DNA from: GCA-2687025 sp964473525
Lineage (GTDB): Bacteria; Poribacteria; WGA-4E; GCA-2687025
Assembly (NCBI GenBank): GCA_964473525.1
Contig: CAYYPK010000005.1
Span: 186,001 to 250,000, forward strand
Reading direction: 5' to 3'
DNA: 64,000 bases
Numbering within the stretch: position 1 is the first letter of the stretch; every line of letters begins with the position of its first letter. Made by a program: the position numbers and the translations under genes. Below, piece after piece: positions 53,944 to 63,411 of this stretch. The notes under the pieces were generated by a model. That model searched no databases. It saw only the letters and a program-made list of their open reading frames with translations, and was not told the origin of the DNA.

Positions 53944-54483
53944 ATGCGGCGCCCACTCACAAGGCGGAACGGACGCGGAGGCAGCCACGCGGCGCCCTTC
54001 GCGCTCATCGCGTTCGTGCTGACCCTCGGAATGGGCTGCGGCGAGGCGCAGCTTGTCGTACAGGAGTCGCTGCCGGTGGCTACGCCGATCGGAACGCAGC
54101 TCCCGAAGAACCTGCTACAGACGGTCGAGTATTACGGCTCGCCGGAGTCGGATCACGTGGTCGTTCTCATGGACCGCTTCGACGCCACGGAGCGCATGGG
54201 GCCAGACGGGGCGATCCTCACCATGTCGGCAAGCGGAGTTGTACGTGCGGCGGCGCCCGTGGACATACAGTCGTTGTCGGTCGTCGTCCGTCCGCGTGTC
54301 GCGGGAGCGACCTGGCGGGAGAACACGGCGGTGGGCGCCCGCACGACCACCTACCCCACGCAGATGTCCGCGGGCGATGAGGCCGCCTGGTTTTGGACGG
54401 ACTCCGTCGTGATAGGCGCGGAGCCCGGCGCACTCGCGGCGGTGGACGTGCGAACTCGGATCGTCTTCGAGGTGCTGCAATGA
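53944..54483 (+). CDS. Putative lipoprotein, uncharacterised
   Basis: A 179-residue protein, ATG at 53944. The N-terminus is basic then hydrophobic (APFALIAFVLTLGMGC) with a lipobox-like LGMGC, suggesting a lipid-modified Cys. The rest is beta-rich and short, with no named domain. It follows the M23-like gene by about 20 bases and probably belongs to the same envelope operon. Function unknown. Confidence 0.7.
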   Translation: MRRPLTRRNGRGGSHAAPFALIAFVLTLGMGCGEAQLVVQESLPVATPIGTQLPKNLLQTVEYYGSPESDHVVVLMDRFDATERMGPDGAILTMSASGVVRAAAPVDIQSLSVVVRPRVAGATWRENTAVGARTTTYPTQMSAGDEAAWFWTDSVVIGAEPGALAAVDVRTRIVFEVLQ

Positions 54484-54497
54484 CGGCCTGCGCCGTC
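54482..54497 (+). terminator. Weak hairpin overlapping the lipoprotein stop
   Basis: GACGGC-CTGC-GCCGTC, a 6-bp stem starting at the stop codon. No T-run. Possible end of the envelope operon. Confidence 0.3.
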
Positions 54498-54792
54498 CTG
54501 ACGGCGAGATAATAAGCGTACGTAAAGCAAGGCGAAGGGCGCTGACCTGACCTCGAGAGATCAGGGGCAGACGCCGCTCCGCCTCGATGCTCAACAACAC
54601 CTTAAGTGATCCTATGGTCGCCGGGTACAGCGTGCCAGGCAAGGGGTCAGGACCGCCGGTCAGCGGCCGCTGACGTGGTGCCTGGTGGCAAACCACCCTG
54701 TGACTCGCGACGCGATGCCGCCCAGCACACCGTGTTCCCTCGGCCGTCGCGCGGCTGCCCGGGTTCCGCGACGCCGCCGGTGGCCCCAAGCG
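54498..54792. other. Intergenic gap
   Basis: About 295 bases between the lipoprotein gene and the convergent regulator gene. Nothing coding or structural is evident. Confidence 0.4.
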
Positions 54793-55482
54793 TCAGGCGG
54801 TAGAGCGCGGGTCCGCGCCGGGCGTTGGGGAGTCAGGCTCCACGTCCAGGATGCGCTCCTGGATTGCGTAGTGCACCAGTTCCGCCCGCGAGCGGAGTCC
54901 CAGACGGTCCATGATTCTGCGCCGATGGCTCTCGACGGTCTTCACGGCGATGGACAGCCCCTCTGCGGTCTCCTTGTTGGAATACCCGCGCACGACAAAC
55001 TCGACGACCTGCTTCTCGCGGGCGGTCAGCTTGGCGTCGCCGGCGCCTGATCGCGAGTCCTCGGGCGACAGCTCGGAGACAAACTTGGTCGCGAGAGTGC
55101 TGTCGAGGTACACGCGGCCTGCCGTCACCTCGCGAATCGCGGCGACGATCTCTCGGTCCGCGGAGCTCTTCAGCACGAACCCGCGCGCGCCACGCTGCAT
55201 CGCCTGCTTCACAAGGAACGTGTTCTCGTGCATCGTCAAGAGGACAATGGCGGCGTTGGGGCAGCGCTCAACCAGTCCGGCGATGGCGTCGATGCCGGTG
55301 ATTCCCGGCAGCGTGATGTCGAGCACGATCACCTGCGGCGCCGCCGCCGAGACGTGTGCCAGCGCGGACTCGGCGTCCTCGGCCTCGCCCACGATGGAGA
55401 TGTCGGGCTCCTCTTCCAGGAGCATCCGCAGACCAGCTCGAAGGACCGTGTGGTCATCGACGAGGAACACGCGTGTTGGCAT
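54793..55482 (-). CDS. NarL/FixJ-family response regulator
   Basis: A 229-residue two-domain regulator. The receiver has the acidic pair in VFLVDDH and phosphoacceptor D55 (VIVLDITLPG), plus the conserved Lys in FVLKSS. The C-terminal LuxR-type HTH reads LTAREKQVVEFVVRGYSNKETAEGLSIAVKTVESHRRRI, placed after a short linker. All conserved residues are intact. No kinase is adjacent; candidates in the window are the HisKA_3 kinases at 16-19.7 kb and 58-60 kb. Confidence 0.93.
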   Translation of the reverse strand: MPTRVFLVDDHTVLRAGLRMLLEEEPDISIVGEAEDAESALAHVSAAAPQVIVLDITLPGITGIDAIAGLVERCPNAAIVLLTMHENTFLVKQAMQRGARGFVLKSSADREIVAAIREVTAGRVYLDSTLATKFVSELSPEDSRSGAGDAKLTAREKQVVEFVVRGYSNKETAEGLSIAVKTVESHRRRIMDRLGLRSRAELVHYAIQERILDVEPDSPTPGADPRSTA

Positions 55483-55636
55483 GGGTATGTCCGCCGGATC
55501 CCGAGGGGCGTCGCACGGATGGTTACATCATCGTCAGTCACGCTGCCCCGGTCAACCCAATCTCTTGTGTGTCGGCGCCTCGCACCGCACAATTCGGGAT
55601 GGCGCCAATCGCGACAGGCTTAGGGAGCGAGGCCGC

Positions 55637-56731
55637 ATGCGTATCACGGACGTAACGATCACCGGCGTCAGCTTCGGCGCGCTGGACACGCCGTTTTGGA
55701 ACTCAATCGTCAAGACGAGCGCCTCCGGGGGCGGCCGAGTCGAGGTGCATACGGACGAGGGGATCGTGGGCATGGCGCCGAGTGGCGCATCCGCCGTTCG
55801 CCGCGCGCACGTGCTTGGCCCCATCAAGAACAAGCTCGTGGGCGCCGACCCCTTCCGCATCGGAGAGCTGTGGGACCGCATGTACATGGGCCGGACGAGG
55901 AAGCCCGTGGCCAAGGGCGAGTACATCACCAGCATGAGCGCTGTGGACAACGCGCTCTGGGATCTGATGGGCAAGGCCCTGCGGCAACCTGTATGGAAGC
56001 TCGCCGGAGGCGTCCAGAGCCGGGTCGCCGCGTACGCCGCGGGCGGATACTACGAAGAGGGCAAAGGCATCCCGGAGCTGTGCGATGAGCTAGCAGGCTA
56101 CGCCGAGACCGGGTTCACCGCCGTGAAGATGAAGGTAGGATGGTCCGGGGTGACACTGCGACACGACGCCGAGAGGGTGCGCGCGGTTCGCGACGCCATC
56201 GGGCCAGACGTCGAGCTGATGGTGGATGCGAACAACGCATGGGACGCTCAGACCGCGCTCCGGTTCGGGCGCATGATCGAGCAGTACGACCCGTACTGGT
56301 TCGAGGAGCCCGTGCGGGCGGACGACTTCCGGGGCGGGGCGCTCCTCGTCGAGAAGCTCGACACGCCCATCGCCAGCGGCGAGAACGAATTCACGCGATG
56401 GGGGGCGCGCGATCTCATCGACGCGCGGGCAGCGGACATCATCCAGTTGGACCCGAACATGTGCGGTGGCATCAGCGAATGGCTGAAGGTCGCCGCGCTG
56501 GCCAGCGCCTACCACCTCAAGATATCCCCGCATGGCGCCCCGCACATTGGATCCTGCTGCGTGGCCGCCGTGGACAACGGACTCATCACCGAGAACTACC
56601 CGACCGCGTTCAAGGACCATCTGATGAAGCCCGTCGACTTCCGCGCCGACGGCTACATCTATATGTCCGACGCGCCTGGCCTCGGCATCGAGTGGGACGA
56701 GGACGTCATCCGACGCCACCGCGTTGACTGA
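55637..56731 (+). CDS. Enolase-superfamily dehydratase/racemase (canonical KxK)
   Basis: A 364-residue enzyme with canonical mandelate-racemase-type active site: K164-M-K166 (VKMKVG), D197-N199 (MVDANNAW), E223 (FEEPV), E249 (SGENE) and H299 (ISPHGAPH). Such enzymes dehydrate aldonates or racemise mandelate-like acids using Mg2+. The region KISPHGAPHIGSC is close to sugar-acid dehydratases. It is divergent from the regulator gene and convergent with the GH51 gene, so a pentose-acid pathway is plausible. Confidence 0.93.
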   Translation: MRITDVTITGVSFGALDTPFWNSIVKTSASGGGRVEVHTDEGIVGMAPSGASAVRRAHVLGPIKNKLVGADPFRIGELWDRMYMGRTRKPVAKGEYITSMSAVDNALWDLMGKALRQPVWKLAGGVQSRVAAYAAGGYYEEGKGIPELCDELAGYAETGFTAVKMKVGWSGVTLRHDAERVRAVRDAIGPDVELMVDANNAWDAQTALRFGRMIEQYDPYWFEEPVRADDFRGGALLVEKLDTPIASGENEFTRWGARDLIDARAADIIQLDPNMCGGISEWLKVAALASAYHLKISPHGAPHIGSCCVAAVDNGLITENYPTAFKDHLMKPVDFRADGYIYMSDAPGLGIEWDEDVIRRHRVD

Positions 56732-56739
56732 CGCCCGCG

Positions 56740-58245
56740 CTATGGCCGTCCGAAACGCACGACGTTCCACGACGCGGGGGCAAGGGCGACCTGCGCTCTG
56801 CCGCTCACCACGCGTGGCACGGCGGCTCGGCCTGGAGTGACGGTGTCCGGCAGGTCCAGAGTGTTGCGCGCATCCAGGTCGTCGTGCGCGAGCGTCGTGT
56901 GATCGCTACCCACGTGGTCGGGGAAGTCGCGCATGTCAACGTCTACGGCGAGCGTCTCCGTGAGACTCCGATTCACCGCGAACACGGCGATTCCGTCGTC
57001 CTCTGGGTTCCATACGCCGACAGCCTCCAGGCAAGGGACCGCGTCGAACTCCTCGTCCTCGTAGGTTGGCGATGCGACCTTGACGTCCAGTGAGACGCCA
57101 CGACCGAAGCGCGACGCGTCCCTGTACGGATAGAAGATCGTCTGCCGGCACACCCCGCCACCGGTCGCGGTGAGTATGGGAGCGATCACGTTCACCAACT
57201 GCGCCTGGCACGCGATCCGAACGCGGTCGGCGTGCTTCAGGAGACTGATGAGCATCGTCCCTACGACGAGCGCGTCGGCGAACGTGTAGCTGTCTTCCAG
57301 CTTCGGCGGGGCCTCCGACCAGTCGGGGATCTCCCGATCTGCCAGCCCGGAGTGGTACCAGACGTTCCACTCATCGAACGACAGCATCATGGTCTTCTTG
57401 GATCGCTTGCGCGCCTTCGCGTAGTCGCATGTGGCGATCACCTCCTGGATGAACGCGTCCATACCGATAGACTTCGCCAGGTACCCGGGCGTGTCGCCCG
57501 ACCGGTTGCCGTAGTACGTATGCAGTGAGATGTAGTCGACGAGGTCGTACGTATGGTCGAGAACGGTCGCCTCCCACGCCGGGAACGTGGGCATGCCACG
57601 ATGCGAGCTGCCGCAGGCGACCAACTCAATGGACCCGTCCACGAGTCGCATGAGACGCGCCGTCTCGGCGGCAAGGCGGCCGTATTCGTCGGCCGTCTTG
57701 TGACCCATCTGCCACGGGCCGTCCATCTCGTTGCCCAGGCACCACACCTTGATGCCGTGCGGATCGTGATAGCCATGCTGTACGCGCAGATCGCTGAGTT
57801 CCGTGCCAGACGGGTGGTTGCAGTACTCCACCAGCCTTCGCGCGTCGTCCATGCCTCGCGTGCCCAGGTTCACGGCCATCATCGGCTCGGTGTCGACCTT
57901 GCGGCACCAGTCCACGAATTCGTCCGTGCCGACCTCGTTCGTCTCGGTGGCTTTCCAGGCCAGATCCAGCCGGCGGGGTCTAGCGTGCTTGGGCCCGACA
58001 CCGTCCTCCCAGTTGTAGCCACTGACGAAGTTGCCCCCGGGGTAACGCACGATGGGCGCGTCGAGCTCGCGGACGAGCTCGGCCACGTCGCCCCGGAAGC
58101 CGTTGGCGTCGGCGGTCGGGTGTCCTGGCTCGTAGATGCCACCGTACACGGCGCGCCCGAGGTGCTCGATGAACGAACCGTAGAGACGTGGGTCGACGTC
58201 GCCGACGCGCATGTCACGATTCAGCGTGATGCTCGCGGACTGCAT
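56740..58245 (-). CDS. abfA: GH51 alpha-L-arabinofuranosidase
   Basis: A 501-residue glycoside hydrolase that releases L-arabinose from arabinoxylan, arabinan or their oligomers. The start at 58245 has AGGAG six bases upstream. The GH-A clan residues are present: acid/base Glu in CLGNEMDGPWQ (E173) and nucleophile in LSFDEWNVWYH (E292). The opening LYGSFIEHLGRAVYGGIYEP and IVRYPGGNFVSGYNWEDG are signatures of the family. Length is typical. No signal peptide, so it likely acts on imported oligosaccharides. Confidence 0.93.
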   Translation of the reverse strand: MQSASITLNRDMRVGDVDPRLYGSFIEHLGRAVYGGIYEPGHPTADANGFRGDVAELVRELDAPIVRYPGGNFVSGYNWEDGVGPKHARPRRLDLAWKATETNEVGTDEFVDWCRKVDTEPMMAVNLGTRGMDDARRLVEYCNHPSGTELSDLRVQHGYHDPHGIKVWCLGNEMDGPWQMGHKTADEYGRLAAETARLMRLVDGSIELVACGSSHRGMPTFPAWEATVLDHTYDLVDYISLHTYYGNRSGDTPGYLAKSIGMDAFIQEVIATCDYAKARKRSKKTMMLSFDEWNVWYHSGLADREIPDWSEAPPKLEDSYTFADALVVGTMLISLLKHADRVRIACQAQLVNVIAPILTATGGGVCRQTIFYPYRDASRFGRGVSLDVKVASPTYEDEEFDAVPCLEAVGVWNPEDDGIAVFAVNRSLTETLAVDVDMRDFPDHVGSDHTTLAHDDLDARNTLDLPDTVTPGRAAVPRVVSGRAQVALAPASWNVVRFGRP

Positions 58246-58285
58246 GAGGTCTCCTGACATTCCGAGGAGGCGCTGCCATGCCGCG

Positions 58286-60409
58286 TTACGTGTCGAGCGC
58301 GTCCTTCGGGCGTTCGCTGGGGATGGACGCGTACACGGTCACGCCGCCGCGTGGCGTGGACTCGAAGGACACCTCGCCCCCGAAGGGCCGTAGTCGCTCT
58401 TCCATCGCGAGCAGGCCGAACCGCCCTTCGATTGGACCCGCGAGCGTCTTGACGACATCGAAACCCACGCCGTCGTCTTCGATCACCGCGGCGATACCGT
58501 CGGCGCGCCGGCGCAGGAGTATGCTAACGGCGGTGGCCTCCGCGTGCCGCCCGATGTTCGTCAGCGCCGAGTGTATGACCCGGTAGAGTGCTGCTTCGGC
58601 GTGCATGTCCAGCACTCCGTCGACGCCCTCATCGGCGTGCACCACCACGGAGACGCCAATCTGGGATCCGAGGGCGCCGGCGTCGCGTTCGACGCCAGCC
58701 GAGAGGCCCAGGTTGTCCAGCGAACTGGGCCGCAGGTCGAAGGCGAGCGTGCGCACGCTGTCGAGCGCGCTCGACGTCACCTCTCGCAGTTGACGGCCCC
58801 TCGCCCTCACCGCGTCAAGCGACGATGCGCTCTCGACTACTCTCAGACCGATGAGGAGCGAGCTCAAGGCCTGACCCGTCTGGTCGTGCAGTTCCCGCGC
58901 GATGCGCGTCCGTTCCTCCTCCTGGACCGTCAGCACTTGCCGCATGAGTCTCGACCGCTCGCGCATCGTCTTGCGCAACTCGCCTACGGTCTCGATGCGT
59001 TCCGCCAACTGGTCCTCGAGTTCGCTCGTGCGCTCGTCTATGCGTCGTTCAAGTTCCTCGCGCACATCGCCGGCCCTGCCTTCGGCGTGCTTGTCGCTGG
59101 TGATGTCCTCGACGACGTTCAAACCGCGCGCCGGCGCTCCCCGCGCGCCCCCTATGACTGTCGCGGTTAGCCTGCCCCACATGAACTCTCCGCCATGCCG
59201 GGCGTAGCGCTTCTCGACTGCGTACCGCGGTATCTCGCCCGCGAAGAGCTGACGCGCCATCTCGACGTCCGTGGCGATGTCGTCCGGGTGCGTGAAGTCC
59301 GCGAACCGGGCGCCGCGCAGGGCGTCCCTGGACGTTCCGAGCATCTCACAGAGCCTGCTGTTGGCGTCGACGATGCGGAAATCCGATCCGACGACCGCCA
59401 TGCCAACTGGGCTCTGTCCGAAAACGCCTCGGTAGAGGCGCTCGTCCGCGCGTAGCGCCAGTTCGGAGGCCTTGGCTTCCGTGATGTCCACGCAGACGCC
59501 AACACAATGCCACACACGGCCGGAGACCTGCGTGACCGAGACGCGTTCCCGCAGCCATCGTTGGGAGCCGGCGGCATCGACGCAACTGAATTCGGTCTCA
59601 TAGGTGGGATCCCCGCCGAGTATGGCCTCCTCCGCCACGCCCTCCAGTCGAGCCATCTCGAGGGGCCCAATGGCCGCCTCCCACGCCGCCGAGTACGGGT
59701 GATCCGCGGATGCGCCGAGGGGAAGGAGCCCCTCGGCGGCGTCCTCGTCGCACATCGCCCTGTCCCAGGTCAGCCGGCGCCCTTGTGCGGGCGGAGTGGC
59801 TGCTAGCTGGACACGAGCTTCCCACAGCAGGCAGGGGGCTCCGCGGGCCGACATGTGGGCCTCCGTCGCGGCCACCGACGGGGCGGCCACCCCGGCCAGT
59901 GGCGCCAACCGCTCCAGCGTGGCGGCCAGGGTGGACAGGGCAGCCATGTCCTCGGGATCCCACGTGCGTGGGTGCGGATCGCAGAGCGCGAGGATGCACA
60001 CACCGGAGCGCGTGTCTCCCACCGACGTAGCGAGGATCGCACGCACGCTCGCGGCGTGGAGCGCCAGGGCGACGGCGGAAGTGCGTGGGTCCGTGGCGGC
60101 GTCGGCCACGGCAACGATGTCGCCACTACGTAGGGCGTCGGTGTAGGAACGCGCCGGCGCGAACGAAATGCTCGCTAGGTGGGAGTGGCTCGGATCCGCC
60201 ATTCCGGACGAGAAGACCGACCCCAGGCGTCCGTCGGACGCCACGACGCCGTACACTGCGCCAACGGCAGGATGGCGGGCAGCCAGCGACGCGACCGCAG
60301 CCTCAATGACACTGTCGACGCCTGCGCGCGGGTGGGCGCCCACGTCGCGTTCATCTAGCGACTCGGGCGCGTCCACGGGTGTCGCCTCGTCAACGGCGTG
60401 CCGCGCCAT
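58286..60409 (-). CDS. Soluble GAF/PAS-PAS HisKA_3 sensor histidine kinase
   Basis: A 707-residue kinase without membrane helices. An N-terminal GAF-like domain is followed by two PAS/PAC units (about 190-440; LYRGVFGQSPVGMAVVGSDF and FADFTHPDDIATDVEMA), a coiled coil, HisKA_3 with H508 in ARELHDQTGQAL, and the HATPase (EDDGVGFD). The domain order is that of NarX-like cytosolic sensors for small molecules or redox state. It shares the HisKA_3 class with the large Reg_prop kinase. A nearby second kinase gene follows upstream on the same strand. Confidence 0.92.
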   Translation of the reverse strand: MARHAVDEATPVDAPESLDERDVGAHPRAGVDSVIEAAVASLAARHPAVGAVYGVVASDGRLGSVFSSGMADPSHSHLASISFAPARSYTDALRSGDIVAVADAATDPRTSAVALALHAASVRAILATSVGDTRSGVCILALCDPHPRTWDPEDMAALSTLAATLERLAPLAGVAAPSVAATEAHMSARGAPCLLWEARVQLAATPPAQGRRLTWDRAMCDEDAAEGLLPLGASADHPYSAAWEAAIGPLEMARLEGVAEEAILGGDPTYETEFSCVDAAGSQRWLRERVSVTQVSGRVWHCVGVCVDITEAKASELALRADERLYRGVFGQSPVGMAVVGSDFRIVDANSRLCEMLGTSRDALRGARFADFTHPDDIATDVEMARQLFAGEIPRYAVEKRYARHGGEFMWGRLTATVIGGARGAPARGLNVVEDITSDKHAEGRAGDVREELERRIDERTSELEDQLAERIETVGELRKTMRERSRLMRQVLTVQEEERTRIARELHDQTGQALSSLLIGLRVVESASSLDAVRARGRQLREVTSSALDSVRTLAFDLRPSSLDNLGLSAGVERDAGALGSQIGVSVVVHADEGVDGVLDMHAEAALYRVIHSALTNIGRHAEATAVSILLRRRADGIAAVIEDDGVGFDVVKTLAGPIEGRFGLLAMEERLRPFGGEVSFESTPRGGVTVYASIPSERPKDALDT

Positions 60410-60545
60410 GGCTTACCTCATGTCGGCTGTGGCCCCGCCCATCGGCCCAAAGCCGCCACCCGGCGGCAGGCTAGAAGGTGAGGCGGCAGGGGAAGCAGGT
60501 GGCCCGCCGCCTGTGCGCGGTCGGGGTAAGGAACGGGGAGGCGGG

Positions 60546-61352
60546 CTAGTTGGCGGGCCTCTCCCATTTCGGGAGGTCGATGAAGAAGGTCGTACCACCG
60601 CGCGCGCCGCATTCGAAGTCCACGGACCCGTTGTGCTTCTCCACGATGGATCTCGTGATCGCGAGACCGAGGCCCAGGCCGCTGGCTTCGCGGCTGTCGG
60701 CCCCGTCGAGCTGGACGAACTTGCGGAAGATCGTCTCGCGCGCGTCCTCTGGGATGCCAGGCCCCTGATCCTCCACGAGGATGCGCGCCATGTCGTCCTG
60801 CTCGGCCACGCACACGGCCACCGTGGCTCCCGGCGGGGAGAACTTCACAGCGTTTGCCACGACATGGCCGATGGCATCGCGAAGGCGCGCCTCGTCACCC
60901 CAGACACGTACCGTAGGCGAGAGGGCCACCGACCGAAGGCGCACGCCAGCCTCGTCGGCGTCAGCCTTGCACGACGACACCGCGCTGGACGCCACGTCTT
61001 CTACGAGTACGGCCGTCCTGTTAAGCGTGCTTGATCCGGCCTCAATGCGCTCTATGTCGAGGATGTTCGCGATCGTGCGTTCGAGGCGTCGACCGTTGCC
61101 GTGCATGGTCTCGAGGAGCGAGCGAAGGGCGGGAGGAACGTCGCCCGCGATGCCCGCCAGCACTAGATCCAAGACTCCCTGGATGGCGGTCAGGGGGGTG
61201 AGGAGTTCGTGCCCGAGCACCGAAACGACCGCCACTGTCCGCGTGTCCTCGCTGGCGCGACGCTCGGTCTCGGTCGCCGTTACATGCGGCGCTGCCTCGT
61301 CGTCATTTGTGACATCTGCTTCGTCGGTGGTCGGCACGACTGGTTGCGTCAT
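60546..61352 (-). CDS. Soluble HisKA/HATPase histidine kinase
   Basis: A 268-residue kinase with a HisKA domain (H48 in SVLGHELLTPLTAI) and a HATPase domain (VANAVKFSPPG, DQGPGIPE and GLGLGLAI). Sensor domain and membrane helices are lacking, so it probably depends on another protein or senses in the cytosol. Upstream on the same strand as the GAF/PAS kinase, separated by about 130 bases. The N-terminal 35 residues are acidic and likely disordered. Confidence 0.9.
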   Translation of the reverse strand: MTQPVVPTTDEADVTNDDEAAPHVTATETERRASEDTRTVAVVSVLGHELLTPLTAIQGVLDLVLAGIAGDVPPALRSLLETMHGNGRRLERTIANILDIERIEAGSSTLNRTAVLVEDVASSAVSSCKADADEAGVRLRSVALSPTVRVWGDEARLRDAIGHVVANAVKFSPPGATVAVCVAEQDDMARILVEDQGPGIPEDARETIFRKFVQLDGADSREASGLGLGLAITRSIVEKHNGSVDFECGARGGTTFFIDLPKWERPAN

Positions 61353-61533
61353 TCGGATGGCTCACAGCGTCTGTGGAGCGTGGCGCTAGCTGACACATGC
61401 CACGCATCCGCCGGCCCGTCCCGGTCAAGGGTGGACCTCCCCCTAAACGTCTAACTCTCTAAGGATACTGTACCGTGGCGCCATGCGCATGTAAATGGCC
61501 GCTTTCGGCCGGCGCCTTCCCCGCTCGCGCTCG

Positions 61534-62262
61534 CTACCGACATTGCTGATGCTCCGCGCCTGGCTCGCGCGTGGTGTATTCCTGGGCTCCCTGCCCGCGG
61601 CCTGGCATCATGGACGCGTGCGCTCGATGCATCGCCTCGGCATCGTGCCGCTGAGCTAGGAACCCATCCCACTTGGCGAGCTGCGCGTCGGTCAACGCCT
61701 CGCGGGCCTCGCGCGAAGTGCGGAACGGAAGCATCTGTTCGCCTATCCGCGCCTTGGCCACTGCCATGAACGCCGCTTCCAGCGCGTCCATGTTGGGCTG
61801 CGCGACATCCGCTGCGGCTTCGAGGTCGATCTCGGCCAACTGAATCTCCGCGGATGCCCTTACATGCATCTTACGCATGGCCACCCGCAGGCTTTTCAGG
61901 GCGACAACCTGGTCGTCGGTGAGCTCGAGCTGCCGAGAGTGGCGAATGAGCATGTCCGGCGTCGACAGCGCCCCGGCGGGGCCGCCCAAGGCCGCCTGCA
62001 CTTCAGCGCTGTGGCTACCTGCCCCGGGAGCCCCTGACACACCACCCCCGCCTGGTCGCGCGATGATGATGTCGTGCTCCCCAGCCGGGAACGGAGCGAC
62101 GTGGGGGAGGGCTGTCTCCGCGGCCATCGCGCCTGGGCCGCCACGCCTGATGATCTCAACGCGGTGCTCTGTCTGCTCCTGCGCGAGCGCGGCCATGGCG
62201 ATGGTGAACGCTAGTCCACAGCCAGCGACCAGGGCCGTCATAGTCCGTGTAGCGCGGCTCAT
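61534..62262 (-). CDS. LTXXQ (Spy/CpxP-like) periplasmic protein
   Basis: A 242-residue exported protein with a signal peptide (MTALVAGCGLAFTIAMAALA). The C-terminal half has helices with LELTDDQVVALKSLR and ALTDAQLAKWDG, the LTxxQ motif of Spy/CpxP stress chaperones or zinc-responsive sensors. The middle region is Gly/Pro rich. Such proteins hold unfolded proteins or report metal stress in the periplasm. It lies next to the kinase genes, consistent with envelope stress, though not proven. Confidence 0.75.
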   Translation of the reverse strand: MSRATRTMTALVAGCGLAFTIAMAALAQEQTEHRVEIIRRGGPGAMAAETALPHVAPFPAGEHDIIIARPGGGGVSGAPGAGSHSAEVQAALGGPAGALSTPDMLIRHSRQLELTDDQVVALKSLRVAMRKMHVRASAEIQLAEIDLEAAADVAQPNMDALEAAFMAVAKARIGEQMLPFRTSREAREALTDAQLAKWDGFLAQRHDAEAMHRAHASMMPGRGQGAQEYTTREPGAEHQQCR

Positions 62263-62387
62263 GGGTTCTCCCTATCGGTGTCGACATGTACCGCCCGCGT
62301 CCGTTGCCGGGAGTGGCATCGGTATGCCCCGTACGGCCATTCTAGCCCTGCCAGCGTGTCTACGCACGCGGAATCGTCGGCCCACGA

Positions 62388-63377
62388 CTACGGTCGCAGG
62401 ATCACCTTGCCGGCCTGCCCGCTGGCGAACAGACCGAACGCGTCCGCTGCCTCGGAGAGCGGGAACGTGTGAGTGGTCATCGCGCCGATGTCTAGACCCC
62501 GTTCGTAGAGGCGCAGCATTGCTGGGTAGTCGGCATAGTGGTAGTAGAGGCTGCCCATGAGCGTGACATCGCGGTGAATCAGGTCGCGACTCGGTCCCAA
62601 CTCGACGGAGGGCTGCTCGCCAACGACCATGACCGACCCGGCTTTCCTCACGGCGCCGAGCGCCACGCGGAACGTGGCCGGCTTGCCGGCTGCCTCGATG
62701 CACTTGTCAGCGCCGATCCCCGATGTCAGCTCCTGGACGGCCTCGACTGGGTCGGCCTCGGTGGAGTTGACGGTGTGGCCCGCGCCGCAGGCGCGGGCCA
62801 GCTCCAGCCGGTACGGGTTGACGTCGACCGCGATGACTTCCGCGCCGAGGAACGACTGCACGATGACGTTTCCAAGCCCCACCGGCCCGGCGCCTACCAC
62901 GCAGACGACCTCGCCTCCGACGGTTCCGAGGCGTTGGCTGACTCGGTACGGCACACCCATGCCGTCGCCTGTCACGAGAACGCCATCGTCCCAGGGCACG
63001 TCCGGCGGGAGACGCAGGCATACGTGCTCCGGGGCGCTGACGAACTCCGCGTGCGCGCCGCCGGAGTGCCTGAGGTCCGGGCAGTAGGTGTACTGGCCCA
63101 CGTCGCACCAACGGCAGGCGCCGCACCCCCACACCGCGTGGACGCCAACGTGGTCGCCCGCCTTCACGCGTGTCGCCGCGCCCGCGTCGACGACGACGCC
63201 CACGACCTCGTGCCCGACGTTGGACGCGTGTTCACCCTCGCCCCGGTACACGCCCATCTCGCTTCCGCAGATGCCCGACGCCTTCACCTGGATGAGCACG
63301 CGGTCGGGCCGGTGCTCTGGAGCGGGGAACTCGCGCACGTCGAGGCGTTCGCCGCCGAGCATCTTCACGGCTAGCAT
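62388..63377 (-). CDS. Zinc-dependent MDR alcohol/polyol dehydrogenase
   Basis: A 329-residue MDR enzyme. Catalytic zinc is expected at GICGSEMGVY and GHEVVG; the structural-zinc lobe holds CGACRWCDVGQYTYC with four cysteines. The dinucleotide loop is GAGPVGLGNVIVQ with D-x-N at the strand end, suggesting NAD(H). Resembles L-threonine or sorbitol dehydrogenase. Similar to, but distinct from, the 12.2 kb enzyme. The cyclase gene lies upstream on the same strand, 35 bases away. Confidence 0.9.
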   Translation of the reverse strand: MLAVKMLGGERLDVREFPAPEHRPDRVLIQVKASGICGSEMGVYRGEGEHASNVGHEVVGVVVDAGAATRVKAGDHVGVHAVWGCGACRWCDVGQYTYCPDLRHSGGAHAEFVSAPEHVCLRLPPDVPWDDGVLVTGDGMGVPYRVSQRLGTVGGEVVCVVGAGPVGLGNVIVQSFLGAEVIAVDVNPYRLELARACGAGHTVNSTEADPVEAVQELTSGIGADKCIEAAGKPATFRVALGAVRKAGSVMVVGEQPSVELGPSRDLIHRDVTLMGSLYYHYADYPAMLRLYERGLDIGAMTTHTFPLSEAADAFGLFASGQAGKVILRP

Positions 63378-63411
63378 GTGTGTCCCTGTCGAGTCGGGTT
63401 CGGGCGGCCGG

